The translations under genes were made by a program, and so were the position numbers. Below, piece after piece: positions 6,012 through 10,452 of a stretch of 10,452 nucleotides of DNA (position 1 is the stretch's first letter; every line of letters starts with the position of its first letter). This stretch comes from [Eubacterium] saphenum (GTDB lineage: Bacteria; Bacillota; Clostridia; Oscillospirales; Ruminococcaceae): positions 1 through 10,452 of the forward strand of contig SFJQ01000077.1 in NCBI GenBank assembly GCA_004555855.1, read 5' to 3'. The notes below the pieces were generated by a model, which worked only from the letters and a program-made list of their open reading frames with translations, searched no databases and was not told where the DNA came from.

Positions 6012-6835
6012 TTGCAAAATTCCTCCACTGCATCGGCAATCGGGTCGGCAGCTTCGGTTTCCATAAGCTCCAGCATTCCGCTGTCAACAAGCTTTGCTAC
6101 TTCGGGGTCAATCGGGAGCTTTGCAAGAACCTTGAGATTAAACTTCTTCGCGGTTTCGTCAATGTGACTTTCGCCGAACACGCTGATGTGCTTTCCGCAG
6201 TCGGGGCAAACCGCATAGCTCATATTCTCGACAAGACCGATAATCGGTACATTCATCATCTCAGCCATTTTAAGCGCTTTTCCGACAATCATCGAAACCA
6301 AATCCTGCGGAGATGTAACGACAATTATACCGTCAAGCGGGAGCGACTGGAAAACGGTGAGCGGAACATCGCCCGTTCCCGGAGGCATATCCACAAACAT
6401 ATAGTCAACATCGTCCCAGATAACGTCCGTCCAGAACTGCTTTACAGTTCCCGCAATAATCGGACCTCTCCAGACAACGGGAGCGGTTTCATCGGGGAGC
6501 AGCAGGTTTACGCTCATAACCTTAATTCCCTTTTTGGATTTTACAGGGAAAATCGCGTTTTGGTCGCCGGTTGCCTTGTCCTTGATGCCAAAAGCCTTGG
6601 GAACGGACGGACCTGTGATGTCCGCGTCAAGAACGGCGGTGTTGAACCCGCGTCTGTTCATCAGAACAGCGCTCATACATGTGACGAGGGATTTTCCCAC
6701 GCCGCCTTTTCCGCTGACAACTCCAATCACCTTTTTGATGTTCGACAGCTCGTGCGGTTTCTCGAGAAAACTCTTCGGGTCACGCTCGGAACAGCTTTCC
6801 GAGCAGCTTGAACAATCATGTGTACACTCGCTCAT
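6008..6835 (-). CDS. mrp: Mrp/Nbp35-type Fe-S carrier P-loop ATPase
   Basis: This 275-aa protein belongs to the Mrp/ApbC/Nbp35 group, soluble dimeric ATPases that hold and deliver Fe-S clusters. A deviant Walker A motif GKGGVGKS (42-49) carries the signature K44 and K48; DADITGPS (70-77) and the switch region DMPPGTGD (149-156) follow. The CPDC pair (C210, C213) should hold a 4Fe-4S cluster bridging the dimer. The N-terminus adds a second Cys group (C4, C8, C11, C15), recalling the extra N-terminal cluster of Nbp35, though with different spacing. The ATG has AAAGGAAG about 6 nt upstream. The gap after the previous gene (44 bp) is the widest in this operon and contains no terminator. Its stop overlaps the next gene's start. 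Confidence 0.95.
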   Translation of the reverse strand: MSECTHDCSSCSESCSERDPKSFLEKPHELSNIKKVIGVVSGKGGVGKSLVTCMSAVLMNRRGFNTAVLDADITGPSVPKAFGIKDKATGDQNAIFPVKSKKGIKVMSVNLLLPDETAPVVWRGPIIAGTVKQFWTDVIWDDVDYMFVDMPPGTGDVPLTVFQSLPLDGIIVVTSPQDLVSMIVGKALKMAEMMNVPIIGLVENMSYAVCPDCGKHISVFGESHIDETAKKFNLKVLAKLPIDPEVAKLVDSGMLELMETEAADPIADAVEEFCK

Positions 6836-6861
6836 TTTTTTCTTCCTTTCAGTTATATAAA

Positions 6862-6890
6862 ATTATAATCATAAAAAGCTCACAGTTTTC
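6862..6890 (-). promoter_or_regulatory. Weak candidate internal promoter before mrp
   Basis: On the minus strand a perfect -10 box TATAAT (6867-6862) lies in the AT-rich 44-bp gap before mrp, but the hexamer 17 bp upstream (GAAAAC, 6890-6885) matches the -35 consensus poorly. It could add mrp transcription independent of the upstream deo genes. AT-rich gaps often give such -10 matches by chance. Confidence 0.22.
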
Positions 6891-7212
6891 TGAAATACAC
6901 CAGAGAACGCTCGTCTTTTATGTAATTATCCTCTTCAAACGCCGAGTACTTTTCCAAATCATAGACCTTCGCCGATAAAACTATCTTCGCGGCAAGCATC
7001 TGCTCCGCCCATTGCCTTATCGCTTGCACAAGCGCAGCGATATGCCGAGAATGAATTGCCACAAGCACCTTGTTTGTGCCTTCGCTTATGATTTCCCGCA
7101 GCGAAGCTTCGGTTTTTTCAAGCGAAAGCGCGCTTCTGCCGTGAGTTTTGTTGTACTTGCAAATCGCTTCAGCGTCCTTGATTGTCGCAGGTCTTACGTT
7201 AAAATTGTACAT
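6880..7212 (-). CDS. Shortened GNAT-like acetyltransferase
   Basis: A 110-aa intact frame that looks like a GNAT N-acetyltransferase missing its middle. Residues 5-60 (VRPATIKDAEAI, then SLEKTEASLREI and KVLVAIHSRHIAAL) follow the usual first strand, two helices and strands 2-3. Residues 62-110 (VQAIRQWAEQ, AAKIVLSAK, YDLEKYSAFEEDNYIKDERSLVYFRKL) resemble the end of a GNAT. The segment between, normally holding the acetyl-CoA loop Q/RxxGxG/A, is absent, and typical members are near 145-150 aa. Reading stays in frame, so an in-frame deletion near A60 is likely and catalysis doubtful. ATG 7212 follows the deoB stop by 2 nt with a weak GGGG ribosome site, so coupled translation is expected. A natural short regulatory form is the alternative. 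Confidence 0.62.
   Translation of the reverse strand: MYNFNVRPATIKDAEAICKYNKTHGRSALSLEKTEASLREIISEGTNKVLVAIHSRHIAALVQAIRQWAEQMLAAKIVLSAKVYDLEKYSAFEEDNYIKDERSLVYFRKL
7018..7042. repeat. Quasi-palindrome at the GNAT junction
   Basis: On the plus strand TATCGCTTG (7018-7026) can pair with CAAG (7029-7032) and CGATA (7038-7042), with CGCAG (7033-7037) looped out. It covers codon 60 of the GNAT-like gene, where the acetyl-CoA loop appears to be missing. Such imperfect inverted repeats can arise at, or promote, deletions; the link is inference. Confidence 0.4.
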
Positions 7213-7214
7213 AA

Positions 7215-8378
7215 TTAACCCCGAATTTCATCGGCAAAACTGCTGCCGTTTATTTCGCCTTTTACTCCGAGAAGCTCGAGCACCGTTGCCGCGATATCGC
7301 AAAATCCCGCTCTTGTGCCGAGATTTGCGGGCTTAATCTCATTTCCGTAAATCAGCACCGGAATATACTCCCGCGTGTGGTCGGTACCGCTGTGGTAAGG
7401 GTCGCAGCCGTGGTCTGCGGTGATGATAAGAACGTCGTTGGGGAGCATTTTTTCTTTGAATTTTCCGAGCCATTCGTCAAACTCGTTCAGCGCGTTCGCG
7501 TAACCCAAAGCGTCGCGACGGTGACCGAACTGCATATCAAAATCTACAAGATTTGTGAAGCAAAGCCCGTGAAAATCCTTTTGCTGATAATCGGACGTTA
7601 TTTCCATATCGACAGCGTTTCCTATTCTCCTGTCACAGTCCGAAACGCTTTTTCCCGCGAAAATGTCAAAAATCTTGCCGATTCCGATTGTATCAAGACC
7701 GTTTTCTTTCAGCACATCAAACATTGTGTTTTTCGGCGGAACAAGCGAAAAATCGTGCCTGCGGGAAGTTCTCTTAAACGGATGTTCGCCCTCGAAAGGA
7801 CGCGCGATAACTCTACCCACAGCAAAATCACCCTGAAGAATTTCACGCGCGATTTCGCAGTATCTGTACAGCTCCTCCACGGGAACAACGTCCTCGTGCG
7901 CGGCAATCTGAAAAACGCTGTCCGCGGACGTATAGATAATCAACGCGCCCGTTTTTATGTGCTCCACGCCGTAATCCGCGATAACCTTCGTTCCCGAGTA
8001 CGGCTTGTTGCAGAGAGTTTTTCTGCCGGTTCTGCGCTCAAACTCGCCGATAACCTCGCTCGGAAAGCCGTCCGGAAATGTCGGAAACGCTTTTTCGCTG
8101 ACAAGTCCCGCAATTTCCCAATGTCCCGTGGTTGTGTCCTTGCCCTTGGAAAGCTCCGAAAGCCGCAGAAAAGCGCCCTCGGGAGCGGTTTCCTTTTCAC
8201 CGACTTCAACTCCGTCGATGTTGAACAGCCCCATTTTCGCCATATTCGGGACATTCAGCTTTCCCGTGTTGAAGCACGAACGCAGAGTGTTCGCGCCCTT
8301 GTCACCGAAATCCGCAGCGTCGGGCATTTCACCCACGCCAAAGCTGTCCAGAACTATCAGAAAAACGCGCTTTGCCAT
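7215..8378 (-). CDS. deoB: Phosphopentomutase
   Basis: It interconverts ribose-1-phosphate with ribose-5-phosphate and the deoxy forms, linking nucleoside phosphorolysis to central pathways. It belongs to the alkaline-phosphatase-like metalloenzymes and needs Mn. At 387 aa it is full length. Metal and catalytic motifs seen: LDSFGVGE (10-17, D11), KDTTTGHWE (80-88, holding the phospho-acceptor Thr), DFDMQFGHRRD, ITADHGCDP and GTDHTREY near the C-terminus, in family order. ATG 8378 has GAGGGTG 5 nt upstream, 12 nt after deoC. No dedicated nucleoside phosphorylase gene is in the window, so sugar phosphates must come from an enzyme encoded elsewhere. The antisense strand is also open for a long stretch, which I treat as a codon-bias effect. 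Confidence 0.97.
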   Translation of the reverse strand: MAKRVFLIVLDSFGVGEMPDAADFGDKGANTLRSCFNTGKLNVPNMAKMGLFNIDGVEVGEKETAPEGAFLRLSELSKGKDTTTGHWEIAGLVSEKAFPTFPDGFPSEVIGEFERRTGRKTLCNKPYSGTKVIADYGVEHIKTGALIIYTSADSVFQIAAHEDVVPVEELYRYCEIAREILQGDFAVGRVIARPFEGEHPFKRTSRRHDFSLVPPKNTMFDVLKENGLDTIGIGKIFDIFAGKSVSDCDRRIGNAVDMEITSDYQQKDFHGLCFTNLVDFDMQFGHRRDALGYANALNEFDEWLGKFKEKMLPNDVLIITADHGCDPYHSGTDHTREYIPVLIYGNEIKPANLGTRAGFCDIAATVLELLGVKGEINGSSFADEIRG

Positions 8379-8390
8379 TATTTCACCCTC

Positions 8391-9041
8391 TTATTCTGCG
8401 CTCGTCAGCAGCTTTACCGCCGAGCTTGTGCCAATCCTGTCGCAGCCCTCGTTCAAGAACATCTTGAGCTGCTCTTTCGTCTTAATTCCGCCCGCAGCCT
8501 TGATTTTCACATTCTTGCCGATGTGCTTTTTAAACAGACGGATATCCTCGATATCAGCGCCCGCCGTGCCAAAACCTGTCGAAGTCTTGATATAATCCGC
8601 ACCCGCTTCGGTAACGCACTCGCAGAGCTTGATTTTTTCTTCCTCGGTGAGAAAACAGGTTTCGACAATTACCTTCAAAATCTTCTCTCCGCAGACGTAT
8701 TTAAGCGCCTTTATCTCGTTTGTAACCGCTTCAAAATTTCCGTTTTTCACATCTGTGAGGTTAACCACCATATCTATTTCGGAAGCGCCGTTGTTGATTG
8801 CGCCGACAGCCTCGGAGCATTTTATCGCAGTTGTCGAATAACCGAGAGGAAAGCCGACAACCGTGCAGATATTCAGCTCGGGAAAGCTCACCGCGGCATA
8901 TTCCACATAGCACGCGGGAATGCAAACCGACGCGGTTTTATAAATCATCGCTTCCTGACAAAGCGCGTCGATTTCGGCTTTTGTTGCCGTGGGTTTAAGC
9001 AAGGTGTGGTCAATATGCGGAAAAATCTCGGAATTGTTCAT
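8391..9041 (-). CDS. deoC: Deoxyribose-phosphate aldolase
   Basis: A class I aldolase that splits 2-deoxyribose-5-phosphate into glyceraldehyde-3-phosphate and acetaldehyde, completing deoxynucleoside breakdown begun by phosphorylase and DeoB. At 216 aa it is a compact TIM barrel of normal length. Key elements: IDHTLLKP (10-17), VVGFPLG (61-67), EIDMVVN with D90, the Schiff-base lysine K152 in DYIKTSTGF, and K181 in KAAGGI, corresponding to Asp102, Lys167 and Lys201 of the E. coli enzyme. The ATG has GAGGT 6 nt upstream, and that ribosome site overlaps the stop of the GH3 gene, showing they share a transcript. No DeoR binding site can be judged because the operon's start is outside the window. 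Confidence 0.97.
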   Translation of the reverse strand: MNNSEIFPHIDHTLLKPTATKAEIDALCQEAMIYKTASVCIPACYVEYAAVSFPELNICTVVGFPLGYSTTAIKCSEAVGAINNGASEIDMVVNLTDVKNGNFEAVTNEIKALKYVCGEKILKVIVETCFLTEEEKIKLCECVTEAGADYIKTSTGFGTAGADIEDIRLFKKHIGKNVKIKAAGGIKTKEQLKMFLNEGCDRIGTSSAVKLLTSAE

Positions 9042-9050
9042 AATTTTACC

Positions 9051-10452
9051 TCAAAACAGTCTGAATGATTTCAGCGACAGAATGCCGCCTGCTTTAATTT
9101 TCAGCTTATGCTTGCCCGAAATCGGGGTCATTGTCGCAGAAAATGCCGCGAAATTCGACAAGCTGCCCGTTGTCGGAACATCAATTTCGGCGAGAATCTC
9201 GTTTTTATCTGCCTCCAAAATCAAAACCTTTGTTTTGGTTGAGGGATTTGAAACGATAATCTCAACGTTTTTCTCGCCCTTCATCGCGCAGTTTTCAAAT
9301 GAAATCGAGCTTTGTGCATTGGCAAGCAGCGCGTATTCATTTAGCTGTTTGTCCGTCAGGAACTCAACTCCCACATATTCCCAAGAAGCCGCCGCGGGAA
9401 CAGACTGCTTGATGTCAAGCCCCTGATAATTCTCGCCGTGAACCTTGATTTCAACCGTTCTCAGGATTTCTTCCGAGGACGAACCGACTTGAATTTCATA
9501 AGTACCCGCGAAAACCGTCCGGCAGTTTTTGTTCAAATCCCACAGCGCAAGGTCTGCAATATCAAACGACAGCGTTATCGGAACAGCCTTTTCCGTCGGA
9601 ACGAAAACTCTCTTAAACGCCTTGAGCTCTTTAAACGGAACAGCGCTCGAAAACTCAGGCGACTTCACATAAAGCTGAACAACCTCGTCCGAGTCGAAAA
9701 TTCCGATATTCTTCACCTCAAAAGTAACCTCGCAGCGCTCGTTCGGCTCGAAGCATTTCTTGTTGAGTTTAAGCGCGCTGTATCGGAAAGCTGTGTAGCT
9801 CAAGCCGTGACCAAACGGGAAAACAGGCTCCCCGCAATAATAGCGATAAGTGCTTTCAGTTCTGATGATGTTGTAATCCTTGATACTGCCAAGTTCGTTT
9901 TCAGAAGCGTACCAAGTCATCGGACAGCGGCCTGCGGGCGATATTTCACCGAACAAAACCTTTGCCACTGCCGCTCCCATTTCGGGACCGTTATGACCGG
10001 TGTGCAAAACCGAATTAAAGCGGCTGTCAACCGCGTAAGGATACCCCGAAACGTACAAAAGCACAGCATTTTCGTTGAGCGAAAGAACCAAATCCGACAG
10101 CTTCTGCTGACGCTCCGTCACGCTCAGCGTTTTTCTGTCAACGTTTTCTCTTGCACCGATAAGCGGGTGATTTCCGAGAACCAGCAAAACATTATGCGCC
10201 TCGGTTACAGCCTTTCTCACCCTGTCAAAGCCCGATGAAAACAGCTCCATACTGAACATAGAATTTGCTTTTGGCTTGATTTTATCGGTAACCTCAACCT
10301 GTCCGCACTCGTTTATGAAAAGGTATCTTCCCTGCCAGTTTTTCAGACGGCACTCTTTCTCGCATTTCTCAACGATAAACTGTTCCTTTACAAACCAACC
10401 GTAAGGCTCGTCTGAAACGCATTTTATCACGCCGTTATCGGCAAGCGCTCCG
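9051..10452 (-). CDS. Glycoside hydrolase family 3 enzyme, xylosidase-like (5' end off window)
   Basis: The frame is open to the right edge, so only the last 466 residues are visible; a GTG at 10430 is internal. The catalytic TIM barrel with the nucleophile Asp is outside. Seen in order: a trefoil-like segment (about 10452-10250); the GH3 C-terminal domain (about 10220-9800) with GARENVDRKTLS, GHNGPEMGAAVAKVLFGE and PAGRCPMTW; the PFGHGLSYT motif near 9810; a fibronectin-III-like domain (about 9745-9440); and a tail to the stop resembling a CBM6-type jelly roll, ending SGKHKLKIKAGGILSLKSF. RTESTYRYY before PFGHGLSYT recalls plant-type beta-xylosidases, so xylo-oligosaccharide or arabinoside cleavage is likely but unproven. 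Whether it has a signal peptide is unseen. It stops 9 nt before deoC. Confidence 0.9.
   Translation of the reverse strand, partial: GALADNGVIKCVSDEPYGWFVKEQFIVEKCEKECRLKNWQGRYLFINECGQVEVTDKIKPKANSMFSMELFSSGFDRVRKAVTEAHNVLLVLGNHPLIGARENVDRKTLSVTERQQKLSDLVLSLNENAVLLYVSGYPYAVDSRFNSVLHTGHNGPEMGAAVAKVLFGEISPAGRCPMTWYASENELGSIKDYNIIRTESTYRYYCGEPVFPFGHGLSYTAFRYSALKLNKKCFEPNERCEVTFEVKNIGIFDSDEVVQLYVKSPEFSSAVPFKELKAFKRVFVPTEKAVPITLSFDIADLALWDLNKNCRTVFAGTYEIQVGSSSEEILRTVEIKVHGENYQGLDIKQSVPAAASWEYVGVEFLTDKQLNEYALLANAQSSISFENCAMKGEKNVEIIVSNPSTKTKVLILEADKNEILAEIDVPTTGSLSNFAAFSATMTPISGKHKLKIKAGGILSLKSFRLF

Noticed and set aside
5343..6167. 274-codon plus-strand frame across the DUF4364 end and the converging genes
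   Set aside because: It reads through a strong two-way terminator and overlaps real genes on both strands; composition is low-complexity Ser/Arg-rich.
7377..9068. 563-codon open plus-strand frame opposite deoB and deoC
   Set aside because: Long but exactly antisense to two unmistakable enzymes; the translation is Arg/Lys/Phe-rich with no domain, as expected from codon bias of the true genes.
9438..10238. 266-codon plus-strand frame opposite the GH3 gene
   Set aside because: Antisense shadow of conserved GH3 and fibronectin-III sequence, with no ribosome site or domain.
1..10452. Mobile element, phage, defence system or CRISPR
   Set aside because: Apart from the lone Xer-type recombinase there are no transposase, phage, toxin-antitoxin, or regularly spaced repeats; all other genes are housekeeping or metabolic.

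Overview
The window looks like a piece of chromosome from a low-to-mid-GC Gram-positive anaerobe of class Clostridia, most likely Oscillospiraceae/Ruminococcus-like. This rests on strong AGGAG/GGAGG ribosome sites, consensus sigma-A promoters, a clostridial-type AroC and EPSP synthase, a DUF4364-type protein, a Cys-rich Mrp, a C_GCAxxG_C_C protein and a xylan-type GH3 enzyme. The genus is an inference from protein style; no database search was possible. There are no rRNA or tRNA genes, insertion sequences or CRISPR repeats.

Layout. (1) 1-81: end of an upstream unit, closed by a strong terminator. (2) 179-1371: one-gene unit for a Xer-type tyrosine recombinase, with a textbook promoter and a transcribed 28-bp inverted repeat with the architecture of a dif site, ending in a two-way terminator. 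(3) 1334-1506, minus strand: a perfect-consensus promoter (TTGACA, 17 bp, TATAAT) firing into a ~140-nt stretch that holds a hairpin and ends at the same terminator. This is a candidate small RNA or leaderless 26-aa peptide gene. (4) 1545-5570, plus strand: shikimate operon aroB-aroA-aroC plus a DUF4364-like gene, from a promoter overlapped by an inverted repeat, ending in a second two-way terminator. (5) 10452-5568, minus strand: a tightly packed six-gene run, GH3 glycosidase (5' end outside the window), deoC, deoB, a shortened GNAT-like protein, Mrp-type Fe-S carrier/P-loop ATPase, and a C_GCAxxG_C_C redox-type protein. It converges on the aro operon.

How the genes work together. AroB makes 3-dehydroquinate, AroA makes EPSP and AroC makes chorismate, so three of the seven shikimate steps sit here; the others must be elsewhere. 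DeoC and DeoB form the deoxyribose/ribose phosphate branch of nucleoside salvage. Their linkage to a GH3 enzyme suggests a pentose or plant-polysaccharide context. Mrp and the C_GCAxxG protein share a 4-nt ATGA overlap and are both Cys-rich, suggesting coupled Fe-S/redox function.

Most worth a second look: the dif-like palindrome before the recombinase gene, the minus-strand small transcript between xer and aroB, the GNAT gene that seems to have lost its acetyl-CoA motif at a quasi-palindrome, and the trefoil-like insertion and CBM6-like tail of the GH3 enzyme.
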